A stretch of DNA of 58,783 nt from Sulfuriferula thiophila (GCF_003864975.1 NZ_BHGL01000014.1:1-58783), one strand, 5' to 3'; shown: positions 1 through 8,818, counted from the first letter of the stretch. A program made the numbers and translations. Notes: generated by a model not told the origin, from the sequence alone.

Positions 1-27
1 ATGTGAAAGTAGGTCATCGTCAGACAC
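1..27 (+). rRNA. 5S rRNA, 3' end (partial)
   Basis: The first bases match the 3' end of a proteobacterial 5S rRNA (the segment containing GAAAGTAGGTCATCGTCAGA), and a strong terminator follows directly. The 5' part lies outside the window. The exact 3' end is estimated from the expected pairing of the 5S ends. It marks the end of an rRNA operon transcribed on the plus strand. Confidence 0.8.
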
Positions 28-35
28 CCCATTCT

Positions 36-70
36 AAAAACCCCCGTAGCTTACGCTCCGGGGGTTTTTT
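36..70 (+). terminator. rRNA operon terminator
   Basis: A GC-rich hairpin with arms CCCCCGTAGC and GCTCCGGGGG around a 4-base loop, preceded by A5 and followed by T6. It immediately follows the 5S rRNA. Its A/T symmetry means it may also end the converging minus-strand carbonic anhydrase transcript. Confidence 0.9.
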
Positions 71-114
71 ATTGGCTGATTAAAATGGCATTCGTAGCTT
101 GATGAGACAATGCA

Positions 115-666
115 TCAGGTAATGGAATTTTGATAATTTCGGGCAAGATTTACATAGTGCCTGGCGGAATATTGAAAATAAGCGAGTTCTTCTTCTGTAA
201 GGGGGCGTATTAATTTCGCCGGACGACCTAAATATAAATGGCCGCTTAACAAGGTTTTACCTTCTGCGACCAGACTGCCTGCTCCTACCAATACACGAGG
301 TTCAATCATAACCTTATCCATAATCAAACTACCCATACCGATCAGACATTCATTGGCGATGTTGCAGCCATGTAAAATCACACTATGTCCTATGGTCACA
401 TTATCACCAATAATCAGTGGTGACCCAGTAGGATCTAGTTGAGTTTTATGTGATACATGCAAGACGCTGTTATCTTGAATATTAGTATTTGCACCTATAT
501 GTATATGATTAACATCGCCCCTGATAACTGCACCACACCATACCGATGAATTCTCCCCTAAAATGACATTGCCGATTACATTCGCGCTATGATGTATCCA
601 GACGTTATTGGCAAGTTTTGGAAAAGTGTCCAGGTAAGCTTCACCTGCTGAAGAATGACTAAGCAT
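115..666 (-). CDS. gamma-class carbonic anhydrase family protein
   Basis: A 183-residue left-handed beta-helix protein with hexapeptide repeats (for example VIGNVI, VIRGDV, TIGHSV). The YrdA/CaiE/PaaY branch of gamma carbonic anhydrases is trimeric and binds metal through three histidines at subunit interfaces. Candidate ligands are visible in VLHVSH (around residues 68-73) and TIGHSVILHG (around 90-100). The likely reaction is reversible CO2 hydration in the cytoplasm, but many family members are inactive or of unknown substrate, so the activity is inferred. It is a single gene converging on the rRNA terminator and divergent from prlC; the 98 bp between 667 and 764 must hold both promoters. 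A GAG-containing Shine-Dalgarno-like sequence precedes the ATG. Confidence 0.88.
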   Translation of the reverse strand: MLSHSSAGEAYLDTFPKLANNVWIHHSANVIGNVILGENSSVWCGAVIRGDVNHIHIGANTNIQDNSVLHVSHKTQLDPTGSPLIIGDNVTIGHSVILHGCNIANECLIGMGSLIMDKVMIEPRVLVGAGSLVAEGKTLLSGHLYLGRPAKLIRPLTEEELAYFQYSARHYVNLARNYQNSIT

Positions 667-764
667 ATTCTCAATTCCATGTTTGCTAAAATAAGTATTA
701 TAAACATTGCTTATTAAAAAACTTTACTGTGCTGTCCATTTTTATATTTTTTAGATTGAACTGA

Positions 765-2786
765 ATGAATCCATTACTAGATTTTTCTGGCCTGCCACAC
801 TACGACGCATTCAAGGTTGAGCATATCACACCCGCAATCGATGAATTGCTGAAGGCTGGTTCCGAGGTTATTGCCGACATGCTGCAATCCGAGGAATTGC
901 CCACCTGGAGCACATTTGTTCAGCCTATGGAGGATGCAAATGAAAGATTGTCGCGGGCTTGGGGGCCGGTTTCGCATTTGAACAGCGTGATGAATAGTGC
1001 CGAATTACGCGAAAGCTATAATGAAAATCTTCCAAAAATAACTCAACATTACGCTTTGTTGGGGCAGAATCTTGCATTGTTTGATAAATTTAAGCTCATA
1101 AAAAACAGCCAGAATTTTAGTATCTTAAGCGACGCTCAAAAGAAAATAATAGAAAATGAATTGCGTGACTTTCAATTGGGTGGAGCCGATCTGGATGATA
1201 AGGATAAGCCCCGTTTCCTTGAGATTCAGGAAAAGTTATCCCAGTTAGCCGCAAAATTTGAAGAAAATTTACTGGATGCGACTAACGCGTTTAGTCTGTA
1301 CATTACAGATGCAGCTGAGTTAGCGGGGTTGCCAGAAGATGTGCTGGAAGCTGCGAAGGAAGCCGCTCTCTCTGATGATAGGCCGGGATGGAAGCTGACG
1401 CTGCATGCGCCATCGTTTGGGCCGGTTATGCAATACGCTGAGAATCGTATGTTACGCGAAACCATGTATAAGGCATATGTTACTCGTGCTTCTGAGTTTG
1501 GTCCTGCAGAATTGGACAATACAGCCTTGATTGCAGATATTGTCAGATTGCGCTACGAAGCGGCGATAATGCTCGGGTTCACCAGCTATGCTGAACTTTC
1601 TCTAGCCAGCAAAATGGCTGAGTCTGCTCAACTAGTGATCACATTTCTACAGGAATTAGCGCTACGGGCTAAACCTTACGCGGAACAAGACAAGCAAGAG
1701 TTACTTGATTTTGCACGGCAAGAATTGGGGATGAATGATTTGCAGGCATGGGACATCAGTTATGCGAGCGAAAAGTTGCGTGTTGCTCGATATGCCTTTT
1801 CGGACCAGGAAGTAAAAGAATATTTTCCTGAATCACAAGTACTGCCCGGCTTGTTTAAATTGATTCATACCCTGTATGGGCTGACCATCCGTCCAGGCAA
1901 AGCTGCGGTATGGCACCCTGATGTGAAATTTTATGATATTCATGATGAAACCGGTGGCTTGATCGGTCAGTTTTATCTTGATTTATATGCTCGTGAACAT
2001 AAGCGAGGTGGCGCATGGATGGATGATGCGCTCACTCGCCGACGCCGGGGCGATGTTATTCAGACTCCGGTGGCTTACCTAACATGTAATTTTTCAGCAC
2101 CGGTTGGTGGCAGGCCAGCCTTGTTTACGCACGACGAAGTGATTACATTATTCCATGAGTTTGGGCATGGATTGCACCATTTGCTTACCCGGGTTGAAGA
2201 TCTGGGCGTTTCGGGGATCAATGGTGTGGAATGGGATGCAGTTGAGTTACCTTCACAGTTTATGGAAAACTTCTGCTGGGAATGGGATGTACTTTCACAT
2301 TTGACTCAGCATGTTGATCGCAAAACAGCGTTACCGCGTGCCTTGTTTGACAAAATGATAGCTGCAAAAAATTTCCAAAGCGGGTTACAGACATTACGCC
2401 AGATTGAGTTCTCGTTGTTTGATCTGGAGTTGCATGGTGCTGAGGCCGGCACCGGGATTTCTGCATTGGCGTTATTGCAGAAAATTCGTGAACAGGTAGC
2501 AGTTCTGATCCCGCCGGACTACAATCGATTTCCGAATAATTTCTCACATATCTTTGCCGGTGGGTATGCTGCAGGTTATTACAGTTATAAATGGGCCGAG
2601 GTCCTCTCGGCTGATGCGTTCAGCTTGTTTGAAGATAACGGCGTGCTGTCACCCGAGATTGGTATCAAGTTCTGGAATGAAATACTTGCAGTGGGTGGGT
2701 CACGCCCGGCGTTAGAATCATTTATTGCATTTCGAGGTAGAGAGCCAAATATGGATGCATTGTTACGGCATCATGGGATGAATTGA
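765..2786 (+). CDS. prlC: oligopeptidase A (M3 metallopeptidase)
   Basis: A 673-residue cytosolic zinc peptidase of the M3A (thimet oligopeptidase) family, the usual length for PrlC/OpdA. The zinc motif HEFGH is at residues 464-468, followed by GLHHLL, and the downstream metal-ligand Glu region lies in the GVEWDAVELPSQFMEN segment. There is no signal peptide. It degrades short peptides, including cleaved signal peptides, in the cytoplasm. It is the first gene of a probable plus-strand run: the DUF4124 gene follows after 18 bp and xth after that. Identification is secure from the motif and full-length similarity. Confidence 0.95.
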   Translation: MNPLLDFSGLPHYDAFKVEHITPAIDELLKAGSEVIADMLQSEELPTWSTFVQPMEDANERLSRAWGPVSHLNSVMNSAELRESYNENLPKITQHYALLGQNLALFDKFKLIKNSQNFSILSDAQKKIIENELRDFQLGGADLDDKDKPRFLEIQEKLSQLAAKFEENLLDATNAFSLYITDAAELAGLPEDVLEAAKEAALSDDRPGWKLTLHAPSFGPVMQYAENRMLRETMYKAYVTRASEFGPAELDNTALIADIVRLRYEAAIMLGFTSYAELSLASKMAESAQLVITFLQELALRAKPYAEQDKQELLDFARQELGMNDLQAWDISYASEKLRVARYAFSDQEVKEYFPESQVLPGLFKLIHTLYGLTIRPGKAAVWHPDVKFYDIHDETGGLIGQFYLDLYAREHKRGGAWMDDALTRRRRGDVIQTPVAYLTCNFSAPVGGRPALFTHDEVITLFHEFGHGLHHLLTRVEDLGVSGINGVEWDAVELPSQFMENFCWEWDVLSHLTQHVDRKTALPRALFDKMIAAKNFQSGLQTLRQIEFSLFDLELHGAEAGTGISALALLQKIREQVAVLIPPDYNRFPNNFSHIFAGGYAAGYYSYKWAEVLSADAFSLFEDNGVLSPEIGIKFWNEILAVGGSRPALESFIAFRGREPNMDALLRHHGMN

Positions 2787-2804
2787 ACATACCGAGGGGG
2801 AAAT

Positions 2805-3314
2805 ATGCGTACAAGTGTAACTGGGGTAATTTTAATTTTGTGGATGGGCAATGCATACGCAACCGAATTTTATCGCTGGATCGATAAGTCCGGATCTGTA
2901 CATTATAGCGATCATTCCCCTACTGGTCCGGTTCGGAAATTAGAACAACGCAAACTGGATGCAAACGTGATAGACGGGCAGGCATCTTACCTGGTAAAAG
3001 ATGCGGTTCAGAAAAATCCGGTTGTTCTGTTTGGGGGCGATTGCGGCCCATTGTGCGCTAATGCAAAGAATTTACTTGAGAAACGCGGCATTCCTTATGC
3101 TTTGAAGGAGCCGCAAAAAAATAAAGAGGATGCGGAAGCCTTAAATACACTAACGGGAGCAATGGAATTGCCCGTAATTAAAATTGGTAAAGAGATGATA
3201 AAAGGGTTTGAGCCTACACAATGGAATGCAATGCTGGATGAGGCAGGTTATCCCAAGACACGTATACCAGACAGGCGCAAAATCGAAGCGCAGAATACGA
3301 ATCAGACAAAATAA
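2805..3314 (+). CDS. DUF4124 and glutaredoxin-like periplasmic protein
   Basis: A 169-residue protein with an N-terminal signal peptide (cleavage probably after AYA near residue 19) and a DUF4124 segment (FYRWIDKSGSVHYSDHSP, about residues 22-45). A thioredoxin-fold glutaredoxin-like domain follows (about 72-150) with cis-proline motif LPVIKIG. The redox site reads CGPLC, a CxxxC spacing rather than the CPYC/CxxC of true glutaredoxins. This architecture is common in betaproteobacteria but its substrate is unknown; a role in envelope thiol chemistry is inference. GGGG precedes the ATG. It lies 18 bp after prlC and ends 2 bp before xth, so co-transcription is likely. Confidence 0.8.
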   Translation: MRTSVTGVILILWMGNAYATEFYRWIDKSGSVHYSDHSPTGPVRKLEQRKLDANVIDGQASYLVKDAVQKNPVVLFGGDCGPLCANAKNLLEKRGIPYALKEPQKNKEDAEALNTLTGAMELPVIKIGKEMIKGFEPTQWNAMLDEAGYPKTRIPDRRKIEAQNTNQTK

Positions 3315-3316
3315 GC

Positions 3317-4081
3317 ATGAAATTTGTAACGTGGAACGTAAATTCGCTGAAAATTAGATTGCCGCAAGTGCTGGATTGGCTGGAAGCACAACAGCCTGAT
3401 GTGATTTGCCTGCAAGAAACCAAGCTAGAGGATGGTAATTTCCCTCATGCGGCCATTGAAGCTGCCGGTTACCAGGTCAGGTATATTGGCCAGAAAGCTT
3501 ATAACGGCGTCGCCATACTGAGCAGATATGCGCTGGAGAATGTCGTTGCGGGCATACCCGGCTGGGAAGATCCGCAACAACGCGTGATCGCTGCCACTGT
3601 ATCCGGTGTAAGGGTAATTTGCGTATATGTTCCTAATGGACAGAGTCTGGATTCAGACAAGTATCAGTATAAGTTGGCTTGGTTACGTGCGCTTACACGC
3701 TATTTGGAGGATGAGTTGGTTAACTATCCTAAGCTTGCTGTCTTAGGCGACTACAATATTGCGCCAGCTGATGAAGATGTTTATGATCCTGTTGCCTGGG
3801 ATGGCGGGGTGCTGGTTTCACTAGCTGAGCGTGCAGCATTCCAAGGCTTGTTGGCATTGGGTTTGGTGGATAGTTTCCGTTTGTTTGACCAAGCGGCGGG
3901 CAGCTTTACTTGGTGGGATTATCGTATGGCGGCATTTCGACGCAACATGGGTGCGCGAATTGACCATATATTACTGTCTGCCGCGCTGGTTGGGTCATGT
4001 CGAAAATGTGAGATTGATAAGGAACCGCGGCGGCGGGAGCGCCCATCCGATCATGCGCCGGTCATCATTACCCTGGAGTAA
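3317..4081 (+). CDS. xth: exodeoxyribonuclease III
   Basis: A 254-residue endonuclease/exonuclease/phosphatase-fold enzyme beginning MKFVTWNVNSLKIRLP, typical of the ExoIII/AP endonuclease family. Catalytic landmarks are the metal-binding Glu in LQETKLED, the Asp/Asn pair in LGDYNIAP and the C-terminal SDHAPV box. It cuts DNA 5' to abasic sites and degrades 3' ends of duplex DNA in base-excision repair. It is the last gene of the prlC-DUF4124-xth run and converges on the unknown gene ending at 4093, with only 11 bp between them and no obvious terminator. Confidence 0.95.
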   Translation: MKFVTWNVNSLKIRLPQVLDWLEAQQPDVICLQETKLEDGNFPHAAIEAAGYQVRYIGQKAYNGVAILSRYALENVVAGIPGWEDPQQRVIAATVSGVRVICVYVPNGQSLDSDKYQYKLAWLRALTRYLEDELVNYPKLAVLGDYNIAPADEDVYDPVAWDGGVLVSLAERAAFQGLLALGLVDSFRLFDQAAGSFTWWDYRMAAFRRNMGARIDHILLSAALVGSCRKCEIDKEPRRRERPSDHAPVIITLE

Positions 4082-4092
4082 GGGTAATGATG

Positions 4093-4557
4093 CTATTTAC
4101 CGATGACACTGCGACCGCGCCGCAAAAAAGTATCAGCCAACTCGTCGCTAATGGTCAGCTTGATCAATTTCTTGCAGGCTAACAAGGCCTCATCCAGGGC
4201 GTCCGGCGTGCCGTCTGCATCTTCTATCTTCTTAATAATACGTTCGGCGTTATTTCCCAAAAGCTCTTTGGCTATACCGGCAAGCTGTACTTTTAATAAC
4301 AGTCCGCCACCACTTGATTGGCTGACCTGACCGTGTATTGTGGACACATCATCATGAATCAGTCCCAAAGAATACAGCTCTTTCAGGACTGACGTCACAT
4401 CACTGACCCAAAATACTTTTTTTGCCAGGTTGGCGACAGAGGTCTTGCCATCGACCACCAGTAAAGCACGGCGATGGTTGGCGGAGATTTCATGCCCGTG
4501 ACTGTGGGCAATTTCCTCACCCTTGGGGGTGCGAAATAAGATCAAATCTGGATGCAT
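4093..4557 (-). CDS. hypothetical protein
   Basis: A 154-residue soluble protein that I do not recognise. Residues 1-70 contain a mixed alpha/beta stretch ending in ELYSLGLIHDD, which resembles the recognition end of a small winged-helix or response-type fold. There follows a polar Ser/Gly linker (QVSQSSGGG, about 78-86) and a helical C-terminal half with many Leu, Lys and Asp. No catalytic motif is evident. It starts 12 bp after the small membrane gene at 4570-4869, so the two are probably co-transcribed. Function is unknown; a DNA-binding or signalling role would be speculation. Confidence 0.7.
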   Translation of the reverse strand: MHPDLILFRTPKGEEIAHSHGHEISANHRRALLVVDGKTSVANLAKKVFWVSDVTSVLKELYSLGLIHDDVSTIHGQVSQSSGGGLLLKVQLAGIAKELLGNNAERIIKKIEDADGTPDALDEALLACKKLIKLTISDELADTFLRRGRSVIGK

Positions 4558-4569
4558 GATTACTCCAGT

Positions 4570-4869
4570 TTATTCTGTTAATTCGCGAATAATATTAAAA
4601 ATCAGGCGGACGGTGACTACAACGTAAATAGCACCGAAAAGGAAGATACATGACACGACTAGCCGCAGGATGTCATCGGGTAGCTGATCGAAGAAAGGCG
4701 TTGCCAGGTAGCCGATAGTGAACAGTACGACCAGCATGGTCAGAAAATTCCAGCGTTTACCCACCATGCCACCCGGAATGCTGGATTTGAGTGATAACAC
4801 CAAATACAGGCAGTAAAACATAAACAGTATGGAGGTGAAATTCAAAACGGTGGTGATATTAAAATCCAT
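4570..4869 (-). CDS. small integral membrane protein, unknown
   Basis: A 99-residue protein with three hydrophobic helices (about residues 8-28, 42-60 and 68-92) and a short charged C-terminus. A Shine-Dalgarno-like GGAGATAAC sits just upstream of the ATG. It is the first gene of a two-gene minus-strand unit with the hypothetical gene ending at 4093. I recognise no family. The membrane location is clear from hydrophobicity; the function is unknown. Confidence 0.7.
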   Translation of the reverse strand: MDFNITTVLNFTSILFMFYCLYLVLSLKSSIPGGMVGKRWNFLTMLVVLFTIGYLATPFFDQLPDDILRLVVSCIFLFGAIYVVVTVRLIFNIIRELTE

Positions 4870-4958
4870 GTGTTATCTCCTTGGATGAAACATTATGATG
4901 TTTTATGATTATTTTTTGATTATGCCGTAATTCATGGCAAATGTCTTGCTGGTTGCCG

Positions 4959-6011
4959 TTAACTCAAACTAACGCCGAGGAAACTGCCTATGTAGTAAGT
5001 TGCGATACCTGCGGCTCCGCCGATCAGCAACATGCGCAATCCCCCCCGCATAGCCTGGCGACCTGTAAACAGACTGATGCTGGCACCTACCACAAATAGT
5101 GCCAGGGCGGTTATGGCGATCAAACCTTCTAACGCTTGTTGGCCAGTAGTGAATAAGAACGGTAGTAGAGGAATTGCCGCGCCAGTGCAGAATGCCAGAA
5201 ATGACGAAATAGCTGCACTCCACGGGGAGCCAAGTTCATCAGGATTAAGCCCCAGCTCTTCGCGGGCCAAGGTATCCAGAGCGCGTTCCGGGTCGGCAAT
5301 AAGCATATTGGCTACGCGTTCCGCCTCGGTTTTATTCATACCCTTAGCCATATAGATGAGAGCCAGTTCAGCAGCTTCTTCGGCCGGATACTGGGCTAAT
5401 TCTTCACGTTCCAATCCGATCTGATACTCAAACATTTCCCGCTGCGAGCGTACTGAAATATATTCACCGGATGCCATTGAAAATGCACCTGCCAGCAAAC
5501 CAGCCAGGCCGGAGATCAGCACCATCTGGCTTTGGCCGTGAGCCATAGTTGCACCCGCAACCCCCATGATGAGACTGGCGTTGGAAACCAGACCATCGTT
5601 GATGCCGAAGACGGCAGCGCGCAGATTGCCCTGCCCCCCAAGGCGATGGCGCTGACCAACATCTCCAAGGGTTGTTGGCATCGAGTGGCCCGGGTTGGCA
5701 TGGGTATAGATGGCCATGCCGCGAACTTTCATTGCCGACAACACTGGGCGCATAGCACGTGTGCCGAGCCGCTTAACCAGTGCGCTTACCAAACGGCTAC
5801 GCAGATCAGGTTGAAACTCAGATGGTATTGCTATGCCAGCTTTGTTTAACTCAGTTTCCCATAATTTGGATTGTTGTTCAGCCGCATCCGCGAGCTCACT
5901 GAATAGTTGCTGATTTGGCGTACCGGTTTCGGCCAAGGCTATATTGCGATATAAATAAGCTGATCGTTTTTCTTCTTGCCAGCCTTCAAGAGCATGATTG
6001 TGTTCGGGCAT
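4959..6011 (-). CDS. VIT1/CCC1 family transporter with N-terminal ferritin-like domain
   Basis: A 350-residue protein. Residues 1-125 form a rubrerythrin/ferritin-like helical domain with acidic and His residues (for example EEKRSAYLYRNIALAE). The rest is a VIT1/CCC1 membrane domain starting near RAAVFGINDGLVSNASLIMG, the family signature, with about five membrane helices. VIT1 proteins move Fe2+ or Mn2+ out of the cytosol; the fused ferritin-like part is thought to bind iron in the membrane-bound ferritin (Mbf) group. It is the last gene of ubiK-comM-this, 11 bp after comM. Metal specificity cannot be read from the sequence. An iron-detoxification role is inferred from family knowledge. Confidence 0.9.
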   Translation of the reverse strand: MPEHNHALEGWQEEKRSAYLYRNIALAETGTPNQQLFSELADAAEQQSKLWETELNKAGIAIPSEFQPDLRSRLVSALVKRLGTRAMRPVLSAMKVRGMAIYTHANPGHSMPTTLGDVGQRHRLGGQGNLRAAVFGINDGLVSNASLIMGVAGATMAHGQSQMVLISGLAGLLAGAFSMASGEYISVRSQREMFEYQIGLEREELAQYPAEEAAELALIYMAKGMNKTEAERVANMLIADPERALDTLAREELGLNPDELGSPWSAAISSFLAFCTGAAIPLLPFLFTTGQQALEGLIAITALALFVVGASISLFTGRQAMRGGLRMLLIGGAAGIATYYIGSFLGVSLS

Positions 6012-6022
6012 GTGACTGGCCT

Positions 6023-7519
6023 TTATGCGTTTGTCATGCGGCGGTACTGTATGGACTCGGCAATATGGCGATTACTGATGTTTGCCTCGCCTGCCAGATC
6101 AGCAACAGTACGTGCCACTTTGAGTATGCGATGATATGCGCGTGCTGATAAGTTAAGATGGGTGATAGCTTGTTTCAGTAATGCCGCGCCTGCTGCATCA
6201 GGTGTGCAATGGCTATCTATTTCGTTGCTGGAGAGTGCGTTATTGGGTTTGGCTTGCCGATCGAGTTGTCGAGCCCGGGCGTTTTCGACACGTTGCTGTA
6301 TGACTGCGCTTGATTCGCCGTCGGCCTGTTTGAGTAACTCATCATGACTTAATGCAGGCACCTCAATTTGGATATCAATGCGGTCTAGTAGCGGTCCGGA
6401 TAACTTGCCACGATAGCGGGCGATTTGATCTGGCGTACAGCGGCATTTTCCTGAAGGATGGCCCAGATAGCCACAGGGACAGGGATTCATTGCAGCAATC
6501 AATTGAAATTGCGCGGGAAAATCGACTTGGCGCATTGCGCGGGAAATGGTGATAGAACCCGATTCTAGCGGTTCGCGTAACACCTCAAGTACCGTGCGTG
6601 GAAATTCAGGCAATTCATCCAGAAACAGCACGCCATGGTGGGCCAAGGATATTTCGCCAGGCCGGGGGTTGCTGCCACCACCGACCAGGGCTACTGCTGA
6701 AGCGGTGTGGTGTGGGCTACGATAAGGGCGATGGCGCCAGTGTGCGATCCTGAACCCGCCGTTTAATGAAAGCAGGGCAGCTGATTCTATGGCCTCGCGT
6801 TCGCTCATGTTCGGCAGAATGCCGGGGAGGCGGCTTGCCAGCATAGACTTGCCCGTACCCGGTGGGCCTGACATCAGCAGTGAGTGTCCACCGGCAGCGG
6901 CAACCTCCAGTGCGCGTTTTGCACCTGCCTGACCTTTGACTTCGCTGAAATCAGGCGGAGCAAACGCAGTAGCATCAGGAATCGCTGCTGGCTGTGGGCT
7001 AAGCAATGTTTGTCGTGTCAGGTGCGCGCAAACCGCCAGGAGAGAGTCGGCGGGGTACACAACAGCCTGCTCGACCAGTGCAGCTTCCGCTGCGCTGGCT
7101 GTTGGTAGTATGAATGCTCTACCGCTTGAGACTGCACCAAGCGTCATCGCCAGTGCCCCGCGGATCGGACGTAATTCGCCGGTAAGGGCTAGCTCTCCAG
7201 CAAATTCATAGTCTTTCAGCGCTTGAACGGGTATTTGACCAGATGCAGCGAGAATGCCCAGCGCTATGGGTAAATCATAGCGACCGGATTCTTTGGGTAA
7301 GTCAGCTGGTGCCAGATTGACGGTAATCCTACTGACAGGAAATTCAAAACGCGAGTTCTGAATGGCAGCGCGTACACGGTCGCGCGCTTCTTTGACTTCC
7401 GCCTCCGGTAACCCGACGATGGTGAAACTGGGTAATCCATTCGCCAAATGCGCTTCGACGATAACCTCGGGTGCGGTCATGCCAGTGAGCGCTCGGCTAT
7501 GCAATACCGCAATCGCCAT
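6023..7519 (-). CDS. comM: YifB/ComM family magnesium-chelatase-like AAA+ ATPase
   Basis: A 498-residue protein with an N-terminal LonC-like domain, a central Mg-chelatase AAA+ domain (Walker A GPPGTGKS, Walker B FLDELPEF) and a C-terminal Mg-chelatase domain ending in the helical region typical of ComM. In naturally transformable bacteria ComM is a hexameric helicase that promotes branch migration during recombination of incoming DNA. A cytoplasmic role in recombination is therefore likely, though natural competence of this organism is not shown. It begins 6 bp after ubiK and is followed by the VIT1 gene. Confidence 0.93.
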   Translation of the reverse strand: MAIAVLHSRALTGMTAPEVIVEAHLANGLPSFTIVGLPEAEVKEARDRVRAAIQNSRFEFPVSRITVNLAPADLPKESGRYDLPIALGILAASGQIPVQALKDYEFAGELALTGELRPIRGALAMTLGAVSSGRAFILPTASAAEAALVEQAVVYPADSLLAVCAHLTRQTLLSPQPAAIPDATAFAPPDFSEVKGQAGAKRALEVAAAGGHSLLMSGPPGTGKSMLASRLPGILPNMSEREAIESAALLSLNGGFRIAHWRHRPYRSPHHTASAVALVGGGSNPRPGEISLAHHGVLFLDELPEFPRTVLEVLREPLESGSITISRAMRQVDFPAQFQLIAAMNPCPCGYLGHPSGKCRCTPDQIARYRGKLSGPLLDRIDIQIEVPALSHDELLKQADGESSAVIQQRVENARARQLDRQAKPNNALSSNEIDSHCTPDAAGAALLKQAITHLNLSARAYHRILKVARTVADLAGEANISNRHIAESIQYRRMTNA

Positions 7520-7525
7520 ATCGAA

Positions 7526-7777
7526 TTATGCTGCCGGTGGTGTCAGTGCTTTTTCCAGCTCGGATATGCGAGCCTCTAGCGCAACTAGCTGTTCACGGGT
7601 ACGTAGCAGAACTTCCTGCTGCACATCAAATTCTTCGCGGGTAACGATGTCGAGTTTTTGCAGTGTGCTTTGCACCAGCGCGCGCAGATTATGCTCGATG
7701 TCTTTGAAAGGGCCCTGGTTGACAGCCTGGCTGATTTTGTCACCAAGTTCATCGAATAGTTTCTGATTGGGTAGCAT
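7526..7777 (-). CDS. ubiK: ubiquinone biosynthesis accessory factor UbiK (BMFP family)
   Basis: An 83-residue, largely helical protein with a C-terminal coiled coil (about residues 45-78, EEFDVQQEVL...LEARISELEKAL), matching the BMFP/UbiK family in length and layout. UbiK binds UbiJ and lipids and supports the soluble Ubi complex in aerobic ubiquinone synthesis. It is the first gene of the minus-strand ubiK-comM-VIT1 run. The 282 bp upstream is shared with the nitrogen-regulated promoter of the divergent porin-glnK-amtB operon. Confidence 0.85.
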   Translation of the reverse strand: MLPNQKLFDELGDKISQAVNQGPFKDIEHNLRALVQSTLQKLDIVTREEFDVQQEVLLRTREQLVALEARISELEKALTPPAA

Positions 7778-7889
7778 GGTTATTCCCTTGTAATGGATGC
7801 GCTAAGTCTAAGGTATTTCTATTTTAACTGGCAAATTGCCAGCCTGCTAGGAAAGCATGGTGAAATTTCATAGGCAGTATAAGAATGTT

Positions 7890-7904
7890 GCACTTAATTG
7901 GTGC
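7890..7904 (+). promoter_or_regulatory. NtrC-type enhancer site 1
   Basis: The 15-base sequence GCACTTAATTGGTGC fits the NtrC consensus GCACY-N5-RGTGC at every specified position. Its centre lies about 127 bp before the predicted sigma-54 start site and 31 bp (three helical turns) from a second site. This spacing resembles the paired enhancer of enterobacterial glnA. Confidence 0.75.
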
Positions 7905-7920
7905 TATTGTGCAGAAAAGC

Positions 7921-7935
7921 GCATTTATTTGGTGC
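7921..7935 (+). promoter_or_regulatory. NtrC-type enhancer site 2
   Basis: GCATTTATTTGGTGC matches GCACY-N5-RGTGC with one mismatch in the left arm. It lies in helical phase with site 1 (31 bp centre to centre) and about 96 bp upstream of the predicted sigma-54 transcription start, a usual enhancer position. Confidence 0.68.
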
Positions 7936-7997
7936 GGTGTAACTTGTTGTATATTGTGTTTGATATGTATTGTAATGTTTCTAAACAATAATATTTC

Positions 7998-8013
7998 TGG
8001 CACGAGTTGTGCT
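7998..8013 (+). promoter_or_regulatory. sigma-54 promoter of the porin-glnK-amtB operon
   Basis: TGGCACGAGTTGTGCT matches the sigma-54 consensus TGGCACG-N4-TTGCW with a single mismatch (G for the first T of the -12 element) and correct GG-to-GC spacing. Transcription should begin near 8024, giving a 5' leader of about 36 bases with a GGAG ribosome site before the ATG at 8060. Confidence 0.8.
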
Positions 8014-8059
8014 ATATAAATTTTCGCAATGTTGCGATTTTTTTACATAGGAGTATCTG

Positions 8060-8818
8060 ATGCGCACCCTTAACAAAACCATTTTATCTATCGCCCTTGC
8101 TTGTGTGGCTATTCCAGCATTTGCTGCAGATGCGCCGGCACCAGCATCTGACTTCACATTGACAGGCAATATCGGTATGACGTCTGACTACCGTTTCCGT
8201 GGTATTTCGCAAACATTTAAAAATCCAGCTATTCAGGGTGGTTTTGATGTAACGCATTCTAGTGGTTTGTATATCGGAACGTGGGCATCAAATGTAAGCA
8301 GCACTTGGAATCCTGGCGCGAATATTGAGACGGATTGGTATGGTGGTTACAGAGGCAAAATCAATGATGATTTGTCTTATGATGTCGGTGCTATTTATGT
8401 TTATTACCCAGGCGGCACTATGAACCCAACGGAAAATACGTGGGAAGCGTACGCTGGTGCGACCTGGAAATGGCTTAATGTTAAATATACGCAAGATTTA
8501 ACGAATTTCTTTGGCGTTGTTGATAGTAAGGGCAGTAACTACTTGGAAGCTAATGCAACAGTGCCGTTGCCAGCCGACATCAGCTTAGTTGCTCACTACG
8601 GTCATCAAACCAATAAAGGTCCAAACTTTATTTATGATGGCGTTACAGCAAGCTCTTCTATTGATGATTGGAAAATTGGCGTATCGAAGGATATGGTTGG
8701 TTTGACTTGGTCATTAGCCTATATCGATACCAATAGAACCGTTATTTCGACTGAAGGTACAAAAACGAAAGACCTGGGCGCTGGCGCAGTCGTCGTATCC
8801 GTTGGCAAAACGTTCTAA
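8060..8818 (+). CDS. TorF family putative porin
   Basis: A 252-residue outer-membrane protein of the TorF/CHP02001 (Gcw_chp) family. The signal peptide ends after IPAFA (about residue 22) and the mature start carries the family signature GNIGMTSDYRFRGISQ. Alternating amphipathic beta strands follow and the C-terminal residue is Phe, the outer-membrane assembly signal. The substrate is unknown. It lies directly behind NtrC-type sites and a sigma-54 promoter and upstream of glnK and amtB, so it is probably induced by nitrogen limitation. A role in passing ammonium or a small nitrogen compound across the outer membrane is inference from context. Confidence 0.88.
   Translation: MRTLNKTILSIALACVAIPAFAADAPAPASDFTLTGNIGMTSDYRFRGISQTFKNPAIQGGFDVTHSSGLYIGTWASNVSSTWNPGANIETDWYGGYRGKINDDLSYDVGAIYVYYPGGTMNPTENTWEAYAGATWKWLNVKYTQDLTNFFGVVDSKGSNYLEANATVPLPADISLVAHYGHQTNKGPNFIYDGVTASSSIDDWKIGVSKDMVGLTWSLAYIDTNRTVISTEGTKTKDLGAGAVVVSVGKTF

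Noticed and set aside
8060-8818. Calling the TorF-like protein an ammonium porin outright
   Set aside because: The nitrogen-control context is good but the family has no assigned substrate, so the feature keeps the neutral family name.
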